Positions 23,702 to 35,454 of a DNA stretch of 64,000 nucleotides are shown here, one piece after another. Source of the DNA: Labia minor (lineage: Eukaryota > Arthropoda > Insecta > Dermaptera > Spongiphoridae); NCBI GenBank assembly GCA_963082975.1, contig OY720346.1:71539267-71603266 (forward strand). The letters run 5' to 3'. Both the position numbers and the translations under genes were made by a program. The notes under the pieces were generated by a model that saw nothing but the letters and a program-made list of their open reading frames with translations, was not told the origin of the DNA and ran no database searches. Numbering within the stretch: the stretch's first letter is position 1; every line of letters starts with the position of its first letter.

Positions 23702-24624
23702 CGAGGTGTGTTCGAAAAGTAAGGTGACTTTTCAAATTTCGCGGGCAACGTACTTTCGATTATCAATTTTTTTTTTGTTTTTGTTATGTTGGTACAGTCT
23801 TCCTGAACATCTGTACCAAGTTTCAAGTGTATAGCATTTTTTTGTTTGGTTGTGAGAGGCGTAAAGGTTATAAGTGTTTTGGGTGCTCGGCGATTTTTTG
23901 GTGTCGAAAAATATGGATCAAAGGATTTGCATCAAATTTTGTGTAAAAAATAAAATAAAGTGCTCCGAAACACTTGAAATGATGACAGTGGCATACGGTG
24001 AAACTGTTCTGAGTAAAAAAAATGTTTATAAGTGGTACAAACTCTTCCAAGATGGCCGGGAAGATGCCAATGACGAGCCTCGCTCTGGACAACCAAGATC
24101 AATGTTTTCTTCGATTACCATGGCGTGGTGGATCAGGAGTTCTTACCATATGGTCGTATGGTCAATAAACAGTATTATCTTGATGCCGTTTGCGAGAAGC
24201 AATACGAAGAAACGTAGAATTGTGGAAAAACAATTCATGGCTTTTGCATCACGATAATGCCCCTGCTCACTCATCTTTGCTTGTGGGAGATTTTTTGGCC
24301 AAAAACAAAACCACAATCATGCCTCAGCCACTATATTCACCGGATTTGGCCCCATGTGACTTTTTCTCGTTCCCAAAACTAAAGAGACCTATGAAAGGAC
24401 GGAGATTTACAACAGTTGAGCAGATAAAGACTGCATCGCTGGAAGAGCTCAAGGCTATACCGAAAAGTGCTTATGAGAAGTGCTTTGAGGATCGGAAAAA
24501 CCGTTGGCATAAGTGTATTATATCTGAGGGGGATTATTTTGAAGGGGACAACATAAATATTGATAAATAAATAAATATTTTTTCTTAAAAATACAAAGTC
24601 ACCTTTCTTTTCGAACAAACCTCG
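23702..24624 (+). mobile_element. Mariner transposon, internally deleted (family A relative), inserted in R2
   Basis: Inverted ends CGAGGTGTGTTCGAAAAGTA / complement of TTCTTTTCGAACAAACCTCG, flanked by TA. The N-terminal helix-turn-helix part begins at ATG 23913 (MDQRICIKFCVKN) and breaks off after DEPRSGQPR. The text then resumes near FFDYHGVVDQEFLPYGRMVN in another frame. The last 120 residues are intact at 24211-24570, with HDNAPAH and YSPDLAPCD; 34 residues separate these Asp, i.e. DD34D. The segment carrying the first catalytic Asp is deleted, so it is non-autonomous. It sits in the AT run of an R2 copy. Confidence 0.88.
24190..24570 (+). pseudogene. Mariner transposase C-terminal fragment
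   Basis: 126 codons, open to the stop. Contains HHDNAPAHSSLLVGDFLAKN, PQPLYSPDLAPCDFF, a KLKRPMKGRRF segment and the KCIISEGDYFEGD C-terminus, all diagnostic of mariner (SETMAR-type) transposases. It is open only because the deletion left this frame unbroken; it lacks the first catalytic Asp and the DNA-binding domain. Confidence 0.88.
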
Positions 24625-24668
24625 TATACTATTTTTGCTAGTATAATATTATAAAATAAGATAAGATA

Positions 24669-26319
24669 TAGTAAAGTTTTGAATTTTTATTTAATTTTTA
24701 TATTTTCTATATGAGTCATTGAAATGTAATTGTTTTGTTTGATTTTTTTATTTGCTCTTACTTATTATAATATTCATTCATAAATGCTGGGAATTTTGGA
24801 TCATTTGAACGAAACGGCTCGTTGATTAAATTAAGCCGGAAGAAGCCATACGATTTAATCAAGCCGTAAAGAGGCAAAGGATTCAATCGAGACCGAAATA
24901 GTCATCCGGATTTAAGAAAAAAATTCAGATTCAATGAACATGTTCGTTCAACTGAGCCGGAAAATCTAGCAATAATAAATGGTTGCATACCCAATAGGAG
25001 TTTTGTATTTTTATTTATTTTTAATAATAAACTTTTTAATTTTTTTATTATTATTATTAAATATTATTTTTAATCTAAGTATTTTAAATTTAATTTATAA
25101 ATATAAGTTTGAAAATTGAATCGAAAACTATTTGGAAATTTAAACCTGAAATTTTTCTTTTTCTTTTTTATTTTAACAATTTCCAATTTATAATTGGAAC
25201 TAAAAATGAAAAAACAAAAAGGTTAAAGTCAAGTTATTAAAAGCACAAGGTTTTAAGTTTCAAGATAAATTTTTATTAAACTTTATGTTCATTTCCGCAG
25301 TTACGTCATTATCAGAAGTTTATAATATATAGTACTAATTGATTTTATTATTAATCTTCAGTTCCATTTATAAATTGAAAATTGTTAAAATAAAAAAATA
25401 TCAGGTTAAATTGTTTCAACGAGAGCCGTCAGTATAATCTTTAAATTCAAAATTTAAACTATTATATTTTAATGTAACATTTAATGTAACAAGTACTACG
25501 AAAAATTAAATGAAATAATATAGAAATGTTTTTTTTTTTGAAAAAAAAAATGATTTAAGATATAAAATAAAAAAAAATCAATAATATGTAATTAAATATA
25601 TTATATATTTCAAATATTTTATTTAATTAAAAATTATACTCAAATTAGAAATTAAGGCCTTTTTTCGATTCTGAAGTTGGATTCAATCCCATTTCCCCTA
25701 TTTTCTTCCAGAGTGCTAAATTATTCCTTAAATTCAAACCCAAACTTCCTATTTATTTTTTGTCCAGAGTGCTATCTTATCCTAAATCAACCCAATCCAT
25801 TACACAAACCTAACCCCCTTAAGTTTCCTCTCTCCTACTGCCCCCCTTTTATAAAAAATCACTACAACATATTAATTTATATATAATTTATTAAAAAATC
25901 TTCATAAAACAAGAAGTAATCAAATAATATCCTTTCAATATACATATTTATGCTGAACTGCCTTGAGCTCCAAATAATAATAATAATAATAATATTCAAT
26001 TTTATTTCCGTATTATTCCTGCATGTTAACTATTTTTACAAATAATATCAGAAAACTAATAATCATTCCAACTATTTTTATATAGAAAATATCAATTTGA
26101 AAATTAAAGAAAAAAATTTCATATTCAAAATTAATTAAATTTTGTTATTTTGAAAATAACAAATCAAAAAAAAAAAAGAGAATTAGAAAAAAACTTGTTA
26201 TTTCGATTATGGAAATGTAATAAAAATTCATGGCCACCGCGATATGTATATTTTTTTTTTCAAGTTTAAAAATCCGGAAATTGAGAGTCAATTAAGATGA
26301 CTCAATAGTGTTTTTATTT
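24669..26319. other. No gene seen
   Basis: A+T sequence. 24790-24960 has repeated GAGCCGGA/AAGCCG words suggesting an old repeat; 25675-25860 is C-rich simple sequence. Confidence 0.4.
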
Positions 26320-26700
26320 ATTCATGGCCATATATCAAATGGCCAGTGGTGAGGTGTTGAGCAGATGGCGGAGGGCAATAAGGATAGAGAGAGGGGGGGG
26401 AGCGACTAACTTGGCTGCGGTCAATCACTCGACAGGCCTTGGGACGTATAAAGAGAAAGAGCACAATGCCCCAGCCGCAAATAAAATATTATATTTATGG
26501 TATTATTAAAATGGATTATATATGCAGAGGCACACCCTAAGTTGGGACCTCCGCTTTCCCCTTAAATCCCCTCCAACCCTTGGAACAACCCACGGAGGTG
26601 TTGACAGACCACCAGAAGTCCTCCACATCCTATAAATAAATCCATTGCGAGCATTGTTCAACGTTTTCCATTTAGAGGTCAGCTCTTACTAATGAATTAG
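26320..26700. other. G+C-richer island with TATA-like motif
   Basis: Two less A+T-rich blocks (26320-26475, 26520-26640) followed by CTATAAATA near 26631. A short plus-strand reading from 26324 has no domain. Could be a promoter region; no splice evidence. Confidence 0.2.
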
Positions 26701-26818
26701 AAAAACAAGAATGATTCAAAAATTATATTTTAATTATGATGAGATAAAAACTTAACAGAGGAACTAAAATTCGAAAATTTTAAAAATCAAATTTTAATAT
26801 TTTATAATATAATTGTTA

Positions 26819-27302
26819 AGTACCTGGTTCACCGAGCCGCCGCTCGGCCATTAAAAAAAATATTCCTTATTATCGTGTTTGACTGGTAATATTAATATCT
26901 GATTCACTGAGGAGCGTTTAAAATTTAAAAGAATATAAATTAGAAAATAGTCATAAAATATACATCCCTTAAACTTACGTATTAATGCTTTGAAAGTCAG
27001 AAAAGTATGACCTGTGGATATAACATATTATATATTTCGTAATTTGATTTTATTTATATTTTTAATATTTTGTATTTAACGTAGTTGCCGAGGTAATTTA
27101 AATTAAGAAAAAACTAATAAAGATGATTTTTCCCGATGTTGAAACCAATACAGATCGATTTTTCTTTATAGAAACTATCTATGGTGTGAATTTCAAAGAT
27201 ATCCTTTGAGCGGATTAATATTTCAAATTTAATATACAAATATACTTATATATAGTTATATATATATATATACAATTTTTACTAATATAATAAGATAAGA
27301 TA
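26819..27302 (-). repeat. R2 repeat, copy 3
   Basis: Begins AGTACCTGGTTCACCGAGCC with a GCCGCCGCTCGGC hairpin, ends AATAAGATAAGATA. Carries the shared AAAACTAATAAAGATGA module. Confidence 0.7.
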
Positions 27303-27875
27303 ATAGGAATTTTAACTTCCTACTTAAAAACTTACTATTTAACTTATAATTCTATTTTGTTTAAAATTCTTCGAGGTTTTTTTTGAAGAACTTTGTCTCT
27401 AACAAATAGAAGATGATCCACAAATAATACTCTGTGTATACCAATGGTTATATAAATATATAAAATTTAAATCTGATGAGAATAAAGTCATACATGGTTG
27501 TTTAAGTTTATTTAAAATTAAACGATATAATGTAGGAAGATCGAGAACACAGAGGGAGGAGGAGGGGAAAAACTGATATGAGAGAATTCTCAAGATTAGA
27601 AGGCTTGGAAGTATTTAAATGCCCAAGTCAAAAACTTCAATTTGATTAAGATTGTATAAGATTTTTATATAGGATCATAATATAAATATATTCATGGTAA
27701 TTAATTTTTATAATTAGATGAAAAAATGAGCTGTGGAAAAAAAAATCATTTAAACTTGAATTAAAATGACTAAATTATATTATCTTGGTTTTTATTTTTA
27801 GTATAATTAAGCAATTATTAATTACTACTATATTTTAAGTGAAATATTTTCCGACAATGAATATAATATTAATAC
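27303..27875. other. No gene seen
   Basis: A+T sequence between an R2 and an R3 copy. Confidence 0.45.
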
Positions 27876-28142
27876 TTTGTAAACTACCACTTCCGTTTTC
27901 TGGATATACACCAAAAGTTGATGAATTCATGCTAATGATGCATTAAGTAAATATACCAAATTTTATCAAAATCCTTTTCAGCTGTTCAAGCTATACATGT
28001 CCATACGGACACGGACAGATGGACAGATATCATACTTAAAAATACTTTTTTCTGTTAACGAAATATATGATTCGTGGAGATCTGTAAAAATCTCCATATA
28101 TGACAACAATACCTTCCCTTCCTATAGTCGGTGGGTAAAAAA
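27876..28142 (-). repeat. R3 repeat, 5' part
   Basis: On the minus strand: ACCCACCGACTATAGGAAGG, ACATATATGGAGATTTTTAC-like text, a CTGTCCATCTGTCC run, ending ACTACC near the TTTACAAAGT edge. Same version as 19189. Confidence 0.55.
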
Positions 28143-28305
28143 ACAAAAATTATTCAAATTTTATTAAACCGAATAGTTAAAAAAATTCCATTCACAAAAC
28201 AGATGGTGCAGGGTGGTAACTTTGGTAAATAAACACTAAACTAGATCTTTAGTTCAATTTCTTTATATAATAATAGGTATTTAATAATTGTGTTATATGA
28301 TACAG

Positions 28306-28474
28306 ATTTGGGACGTTAACTAAACGACAATCAACAGACAAGGACGATGATGAAGCCAAACTAAAGCGACTTGAATTTCCAGGCGGGAGGCTCTTCCGTG
28401 AGAAAGGACCTCATCCAATGCAGCTGACGACGCTGCATTCCGATATCCGATACAACAAACATTCGAGATCGTGA
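28306..28474 (+). CDS. Candidate terminal coding exon of an unknown protein
   Basis: An acceptor (ATGATACAG) precedes a stop-free stretch reading FGTLTKRQSTDKDDDEAKLK, then RLEFPGGRLFREKGPHPMQL and TTLHSDIRYNKHSRS, then TGA at 28472. Codon choice is far richer in G/C third positions than random A+T sequence here. An AATAAA follows at 28501. The peptide is charged and hydrophilic, as in cytoplasmic tails, but I do not recognise a family. No upstream exon could be joined to it. The reverse-strand reading through the same region is less convincing because it has no matching splice or poly(A) context. Confidence 0.5.
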
Positions 28475-28500
28475 AGATGATTATAATCCTATGACAACCT

Positions 28501-28506
28501 AATAAA
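28501..28506 (+). promoter_or_regulatory. Poly(A) signal after the 28306-28474 exon
   Basis: AATAAA 27 bases after the TGA, in the expected place for a terminal exon. Confidence 0.4.
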
Positions 28507-29186
28507 ATTAGACTGCATAAATACATTCAAAGCAATCCATCGATTGGCTGAATCCTTTCGATACAGACCATTTGTCATTCAATCATCTCATTGAATCTGA
28601 CTATACTCCATTTCCAACTATATAGGCTTTATACAATATCCATCCTTATCATTAATAATAATAATAATATTCATTTTAGTGTTCTATTGATTTGTTATCT
28701 AATAAAATATTTAATTTAATGCAGACAAAGATCTTGGATTTGGGGGGGGGGGGTTGCTTTGTATATAAGTAAGAGATTGTGTGTATTTACTAGCTGCTCA
28801 TTTTGATTTAAAACAAATTTTAAAAATATACTCAAAATTTAAAACATCTCGTTTATATCATTTGTCTAAAAAATCATATTTTAATTTTATAACCAAGAAA
28901 TCATTTTTGCACTTAATAATTGAAATAAAAACAAAAATAATATAATTTAGTCATTTTAATTGACTTTTTGAAAATATTTTTGTATTCATAAAACATTAAA
29001 AATAATATATTCTGTTTTTTAACCTTTCACTTTCAATTAGAAAAGAAGAAATATTCAAATATATAGAAAGAATAAATAAAAATTAATTTAAATATGATCT
29101 TAATATTTTATTAAATTAATTAAAATGAGAACTTTTAGAATAACTTATTTAATTGAAATGATATTTGAATATTAGAATTTAAAATG
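28507..29186. other. No gene seen
   Basis: Downstream of the candidate terminal exon. G-run at 28741-28753; 29040-29180 resembles 12120-12270. Confidence 0.45.
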
Positions 29187-29853
29187 TTCGCCGAGTGCAT
29201 GTCCCAATGATGCGGATAGATGGTAATCAGACGGAGCTAAGTCTGGAGAATAAGCCGTATGCGCTAGTACTTCCTAATTGAACGCCTTCATCGTATCCGT
29301 GACCCGTTTTACTGTGTGTTAGGGGGTATTATCATGAAGCAAAATGACTTTATGTTGCCTTTTTGCATATTCCGGTCGTTTTTCACGTATTGCTCGATTC
29401 AAATCGATCATTTGTTGTTGGTAACGATCAATTTTAACGGTTTCGCCAGGTTTTAGTAGTTCATAATATATTTCGGGGATTTCCCACGCTCCTCGTTTCT
29501 CACGTCAAAATCATCACTTTTAAATTTTTTAAACCACTCAAAGCATTGATTTTTGCCAAGAGCATGTTTACCGTATGCTTCGGTAAGCATTCTATGCGAT
29601 TCTGCACCAGTTTTCTTCAAATGATAGCAGAAAACCAATGTTGTTCGCAAATCATAGTTCGTAGGCACAAAACTCGGCATGTTTGATGTTATAGAAAAAT
29701 ATACCAGTGTATGAAACTTAGGATATTGTGTGTTGACAAATTTCGTCAGCTGTTAAAGGGAGAAGATGGCACTACAGAAGCGGTCTTACCGTCTTTAAAC
29801 TGATAGCGAGCACCATCTATAGGGAAATTCCGGTTTCATACTTTTAGACTTAT
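29187..29853 (-). mobile_element. Mariner relic, mauritiana (Mos1) subfamily
   Basis: The minus strand opens with MPSFVPTNYDLRTTLVFCYH and continues LKKTGAESHRMLTEAYG, close to the Mos1 N-terminus (MSSFVPNKEQTRTVLIFCFH). After SPKYIMNY the centre is deleted and the text resumes PGETVKIDRYQQQMIDLNRA, then HKVILLHDNTP and YSPDLAPSDYH. The element stops near LGHALGEH, so the 3' end is lost. The upstream end near 29850 has the mariner-like AAAGTATGAAACCGG. Confidence 0.82.
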
Positions 29854-30876
29854 GTAGGTATATACTTACTGGTCACCCAGTTTCCACTGCCTTTTGATCG
29901 TATTTTTTAATATTAATTATATATATTAAATGTATAATTGGTTAGAAGGATCAGCACATTTGTTATTTTCATTTCATTTATAAATTTCTTTTTTTTAAAT
30001 TTTTCGATTTAAATATAAATATTTAATTTCTAATCTCTGTCCATTGCATTCTTAGTCTACTACTTTATCGTTTATCAATTCGTTTGTACTTAAATATTTC
30101 CTTTAATTTTTATTTAAGTCATCTTTATTCCTGTCATCTTTTTAGATATCACAATTCTAGCAATATTTGGAGATACTTAATACATTTTTTCAAAATATTC
30201 TTTAATAACTATAAATCATTTTTTCAAGGCAGAGTAGTGGTTAATACAGCTGGTTGGTGTTCGATTTCCTACCCCAGGAAATTTTCTCTCTGGAGGCTGT
30301 TACGAGGTCTACACGGCCTATGTAATCAAAATTGGGGAGATACTTAAAATAAGAAAAAACAGCCTCCGATCAAGAAAACAAAGGTAAAGGTTGAGTGGTG
30401 AGAGGAGCAGTTGTCCTGATCATTAAATATCACTAACCCATCTAAATGCCCTATCTTTTCATACGATTTTTTAATTCTAATTACATAAAATGAACACAAT
30501 GATAATATGACAATATACAAGCTCGCAAATTAAATAAAGATATTGGTGAGATAAATAAAAAACAAATTAAATTTGAATAAAAATAATTTTTAAAAACTAT
30601 AACTAAATTTTAATTTGATAAAATCAATTATTGGTTTAGAAAAGAAAAATTATAATATAAATTACTAGATTCTTATTAAAAATATAAATTATTTATATAA
30701 AATAATAATTACTAATTAGTACTTTAAAAATATTTTAAAATAAAATTTTATTAAAATGAAAAATAAAATTTTTTTTATAATAATATAACGGATATTTGAA
30801 TTTTATTTTAATTTGAAAAACTCAATCACTATCAAAAATTAAAATAAATTATTATTATTTTTATTCGAGAATGAAG
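29854..30876. other. SINE-like fragment only
   Basis: A+T sequence apart from the tRNA-like SINE head at 30229 and a mixed patch to 30430. Confidence 0.4.
30229..30345 (+). mobile_element. tRNA-derived SINE-like fragment
   Basis: An A-box-like AGTAGTGGTTAATACAGC is followed at normal spacing by a B-box-like GTTCGATTTCC (one base longer than GGTTCGAATCC), and then by a non-tRNA tail rich in CTCTCTGGAGGC. This is the layout of a tRNA-related SINE head. No poly-A tail or target duplication is clear. Confidence 0.45.
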
Positions 30877-31258
30877 GGTAAAGCATACAGTCGTTGGCCC
30901 CCTTAAGCAACTCCTAGCAGTCTTTAATGCATATCTGGGCAAATTACCGAACAATCTGCATCAAATTAGGTTTGCAGAACATAGATACTTTGAGCCTTTT
31001 GTTGAATAAAAAAAAATAATCATTTTCTCATGACATTTTCAATAAGCACCTTTCAAAAAAAAAAAATCCTAGAAAATACAGTTATTGGCCCCCTGTTATA
31101 GTTATTGGCCTAGGTATTCTAAAGTGATTATACAATCATACAAGAAACGATTACATAACCATAGTTAATAGAGCAATTTTTAAAATAAAAATCTCTTATT
31201 TGTATTTTAGTAATAGGGGGCCAATGACTGCAGGGGCCAACGACTGTATACTTTTACC
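30877..31258. mobile_element. MITE with ACAGTCGTTGGCCCC inverted ends
   Basis: Left GGTAAAGCATACAGTCGTTG, right inverted GGTAAAAGTATACAGTCGTT, with extra internal copies of TTATTGGCC. About 380 bp, non-coding. Superfamily unclear and no clean target duplication. Confidence 0.65.
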
Positions 31259-32259
31259 TATGTAGGAATCTCAACATTATTATAGCTTAAAAATATATTT
31301 TTTTTATTTACCTTTTAACAATAAATTATGTTAAAAATGTTGGGATTTTTTTTTAAATTGAGAATAAAATTTGTATCCATACATAAATTTTAAGATTTCA
31401 TTCAAAATTTGATATTGAAATTTATTTTTATAATATAATATGTGAGTTGAGTGTTATTAAATTTTAAAATTGTTTATAATGTGATGTGTGATTATTTTAT
31501 TATTACTTATAATGTTAAAAAAAAAACAAAAATGAAAATGTCTTTTGTATAGTTTAAGTATAATATGAAAAAAAAAACTTTATGAATACAGGCTTTTTAT
31601 TCAAACAAACATTATCGAATCTAAACAACGTCATATAATATGTGAATATTTAGAGACATGTAATGTCAAAACGAAAATAATTAATTACAATGACAAGATA
31701 GATTCTCCAAGATAAGTAAATGAAAAAAAAATGAAAAAGTAGTAAATAATTCTTTCCTTATTTGATCGTTAATAAATAATATAATATATTATAATATTAA
31801 TATTTTTTTTATTTTTCAATTCATTGTATGATAATGTGTTTACAAAGCAAAAAGATTTCTAACAAAAATTTTACTAATTTTATTTTTGAATTATATTTTT
31901 GTTTATTTTCAATTCCCAGGATAAATTCCTCATGTAATTTAATTATAATTGACCATTAGTTGTTAACAAATTTAAATTAATATCCAATTCAATTTTGACA
32001 GATTTACAAAATAAGACAATAATATTTAAATAAAAATTATTATTGATTTTAAAAGTCTTATTCCTAAATTAGATTGGTGATTTTTTTTTAATAAGAAATT
32101 TAAATTTTAAGGAAAATTAGAAAATTTTCAATATCAAATTATTTAAAATAAGAAGTAGATGAATAAATTTTAAATTTTAGCGTTAAAGTCTCCGCGAAGA
32201 TTTTAATGCATGTATATAATAAAACTTATCCATTTTGTATTATATATATAAATATATAC
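31259..32259. other. No gene seen
   Basis: Featureless A+T sequence. Confidence 0.5.
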
Positions 32260-33106
32260 TACTTGTGCAATAAATAGTGACTTTTTAATTTAAATTTCGC
32301 GCGGAAACCCATTCGTCGAAATATTTTTTTTTTTAGGTTGGTATGACTCAGTGACATCTGTGCCAAATGTCACATCAAAATAATCATTGTGTTTAGTATA
32401 CGCTTGTTTTTCTCAAGTACAAAAAGTGCATTCGGCGATTTTTACAATGAGAGAAATTATTCAACAAAGAAGTTCCATTAAATTTCTGCTGCCGAAACGT
32501 TCAAGAATGTTGCAAAAGGCCTTCTGCGATAATTGTATGTCACGAGCAAGTGTTTTTGTTTGGTACAAACTATTGAACGCGTTGACGAAGAACCACGTCA
32601 ACTGATGATCAATACGTCAATGAAATCCTGTCGACTGGCAAGGAATACTATTTCAGTGTTATGCGTCGTTTGCGCGAAGCTATTCGTAAAAAGAGGCCGG
32701 AATTATGGGCCGACAACTCTTGGTTTTTGCACCACGATAATGCACCTTCACATACTGCATTGATTTTTCGTGAGTTTTTCGCCAAAAATTCAACCAATAT
32801 CGTTCCACAAACACCGTATTCGCCTGATTTAGCTCCTTGTGACTTCTGGCTGTTCTGGCTGTTCAGCAAAATCAAACGGGGAAACCGTTTTGAGTCAATT
32901 TAAGATATTAAACGCGAATCGCTACGCGCATTGAAGACGGAAATTGGCTTTAACAACTGTTTCGAGGATTGGAAAAAACGTTGGCGCAAGTGTATGGAGA
33001 TCGGGGGGAGATTACTTTGAGGGGGACAAAATAGATTTGGAAGAATAAATAAAGAATTTTAAAATTATATAAGAACAAAGTCTTACTATTTATTGCCCAC
33101 AGTAGT
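32260..33106 (+). mobile_element. Mariner relic with distinct ends (family B)
   Basis: Ends carry GTGCAATAAATAGT on the left and the complement of ACTATTTATTGCCCAC on the right, next to TA. Transposase pieces: SRASVFVWYKLL of the N-terminal domain, then after a deletion RLREAIRKKRPELW, FLHHDNAPSHTALIF, TPYSPDLAPCDFW and a C-terminal NNCFEDWKKRWRKCM segment in shifted frames. The final two Asp of DD34D are kept; the middle is missing. Confidence 0.82.
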
Positions 33107-33600
33107 ATATTTGTAATAATTTAATTTTTATAATAAGTATATTACTAAATAATTGTTGTTTTTTAGTAATTTCAGATATTTAAGTGTTTAATAGTTTTTA
33201 TAAATAGAATATTCTCGTTGTCAAATTTAAGTAAATTTTCTCTTGCAATATAATATTTTGATTTTGATTTTATTGAGAAAGTTTCAGGAGTATTTTGTTT
33301 AAGTATACATCCTACAGATACGACAGAATCTATTCTAATTTTATCATAAATTAAAAAGAATGAAATATGAGATAGTTAGTTGAAAGTTTCATTATACTCT
33401 TAAATAAAAATAAACTGGTTTGTTTTATGTGCGATTTGGTAAAATGATCTTTTTTTTGTCATAAAAAAAACAAACAAAGGAGGGGATGTATAGTAAGATT
33501 TTAATTGTTTGTGTCATGGATGAGATGATTGCGTTTGATTTCGTAATAATTATGTGATGGATTTATAGGTGAATTAATTTGGTCAGATGAAATGAGGTGT
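33107..33600. other. No gene seen; upstream of candidate exon 33694
   Basis: A+T sequence becoming less so after 33480. Confidence 0.45.
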
Positions 33601-33693
33601 AATGAAAAAGAGACGAGGCGCGGTTAGTGTTCCACTGGGTCCTATGTCCTTTGCGCTCCTCTGTTCGCTAATCGCCGTTACAGTTATTCAGTT

Positions 33694-33912
33694 ATGCAAA
33701 GGAAGCGTCGAACGAGTCCATATCCGGCGATCGTCTCGTACCCCGTTACTCCTCAATTGAGCTGCCAAATAATCACTTTTTGTTTCATTCTCTCTTTTGC
33801 TGGTTGCTCTCTTTTAATTTTTCTTACTGGGGACAATGAAACCGGCAACACTCCTCTTCGCTATGGCGATCGAAGAGCTGCTAGACCGTTAGGATGTCCT
33901 GAAAGGTCACAG
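33694..33912 (+). CDS. Candidate first exon of a signal-anchored membrane protein
   Basis: ATG at 33694 opens 73 codons ending at CAG|GTGGGA, a phase-0 donor. The N-terminus is basic (MQRKRRTSPYP). A hydrophobic segment at about residues 25-45 (IITFCFILSFAGCSLLIF) follows, then a hydrophilic stretch with an NET glycosylation sequon and many Arg residues. This is the topology of a type II signal-anchor protein, such as Golgi glycosyl- or sulfotransferases, but nothing identifies the family. The region 33600-33960 is much richer in G+C and CpG than its flanks, and TCAGTT (Inr-like) sits just before the ATG. Reading on past the donor gives low-complexity sequence ending in an AT microsatellite, which argues for splicing. 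Confidence 0.42.
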
Positions 33913-34091
33913 GTGGGACCTTGGCCGTCATGGCCATTGACCCCAGGTCAGGGGTCGCGGGCCCAACCCTGCACATGCCGAAATTCGCCATCATTGGAGA
34001 AAAGAATAAAAAAAAAACACTTTCCCTTCATATTTCATGGAGAATTAAAAAGATTTTATTATTTTAAAGTAAAAAGGAGCTTTATTACTAA

Positions 34092-34134
<43 letters not shown>

Positions 34135-34445
34135 GTGGGATCAACAAAGTACTGGCGCACATATATGCATTGAGTAATTTAAAAATTAGTAATGATTCAT
34201 AAATTTAATAAAAACTTTAGAAAAGGAGTAAACATTTTTTTTTTAAATGATTGTACTTATTTTATTTATTTTAATAATTGTAAAATTTTGTAAAACAGTA
34301 ATAATTTTAAATTAAATTTTGACTTTTATCAAAGATCTCTATAGAAATTTTAGAGAAGTAATTCATTCGTATTTAAAAATTATATAAAATAATGAATTAT
34401 TATTTATATTATATTTTTTAAAGATATGCCTTACTTCATAAATAA
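33913..34445. other. Intron-like sequence and AT microsatellite
   Basis: A G+C-rich tail to 33985 after the candidate donor, then A+T sequence with the (AT)n run. Confidence 0.4.
34092..34133. repeat. (AT)n microsatellite
   Basis: About 20 uninterrupted AT units. Similar shorter runs at 44998-45052 and 46272-46306. Confidence 0.85.
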
Positions 34446-34996
34446 GCTGGAGTGTCTCCACTCGACTATCTCGCATTTCAATGGGATTAAATAACATATT
34501 ATATTTAAATTAAATTGAATTAATTATAAATTAAAATTAATAAATAATATATATTAAACCAGCGCATTTTTTGTACCACATCACGTGTTGGCGCGTGATT
34601 TGCAGTGTTAAAAAATTAATTCCGGTACTTTCAGCGATTCAATCAAGCTAAAATTCTATATATGCAGTTTTATACAATTTTTAATCATGTGAAAAATTAT
34701 CAAATATATATCTATTTTTACGGGCACTTTAGAGGAAAAAAGATCAAAAAGTTGTAGGTAATGACTCTCTTCCGGTTGAGCTACGTTTCTCAAAAGTTGA
34801 GAGGAAACTACGAATTTTGAATAATTCTCTTAGACCAAATTTCATTATTCTAGCTCAAATCGTTTTTACGTAATCTTGTCTACATACACACACACACACA
34901 GACATTTTTCTCAGGAACCTTCAAAACGTATAAAAACATCAAAATCTCAACATCGAAAATTTTCGTGATCCCAATACTATTTCTGGCGAGATAGTA
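34446..34996 (+). mobile_element. HINE-like repeat, copy h (full length)
   Basis: GCTGGAGTGTCTCCACTCGA to ACTATTTCTGGCGAGATAGT, next to an A run. About 550 bp with a CA microsatellite. Confidence 0.82.
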
Positions 34997-35454
34997 AAAA
35001 TCATAGATTTAATGAACATAATATCAAATTTTATATAATTAGATAAAATAATAATTGAAAATTAAAAAAAGTAAAAAAAAGGTTGTAGAACACTTCAAAA
35101 TCTGGTAAATATCATATAACTTGAAAAATGTATTAAATGAATATTTATATTACAATGACCGTTTTTAAATTTTTCACAAAAAATTATATACTATTAAAAA
35201 ACTAACAAATATACATACTACCTATAACAAAGCATGAACTGAACAAACATCAACCAAGTTCAACCTTATCGGGGTTATAATAATTATTCCATTCACTTAC
35301 GTATCAAGAAAAAATAAATAAATAAATCTTAAAAATGATTAAATTTCCGATTTTAAAATTGAATTGCATAAATATCAGGCGGTCTGAACAAATACTAAGT
35401 GTAAGAGTAATTAAAGTGATTATATTTTTTATTCTCTTATATATTTATAATCGA
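34997..35454. other. No gene seen
   Basis: A+T sequence between HINE copy h and the R3 block. Confidence 0.5.

Larger units (their letters stand above)
23331..24668 (-). repeat. R2 repeat, copy 2, split by a mariner
   Basis: From AGTACCTGATTCACCGAG to AATAAGATAAGATA. The mariner at 23702-24624 lies in its AT run. The R2 body has GAAAGACAGAAAAGTATGGC and AAAACTAATAAAGATGA. Confidence 0.7.

Noticed and set aside
25677-25886. Pro/Asn-rich 69-codon plus frame
   Set aside because: C-rich low-complexity sequence with no splice context or domain.
28320-28526. Minus-strand 68-codon frame
   Set aside because: The plus-strand terminal exon has acceptor, stop and poly(A) signal; the minus frame has none.
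30229-30345. True tRNA gene
   Set aside because: The A- and B-box-like parts cannot be folded into a full cloverleaf with an acceptor stem; SINE head is the better reading.
34080-34173. Continuation of the 33694 frame into YIYIYIYI
   Set aside because: This is the (AT)n microsatellite; the frame more likely ends at the donor at 33913.
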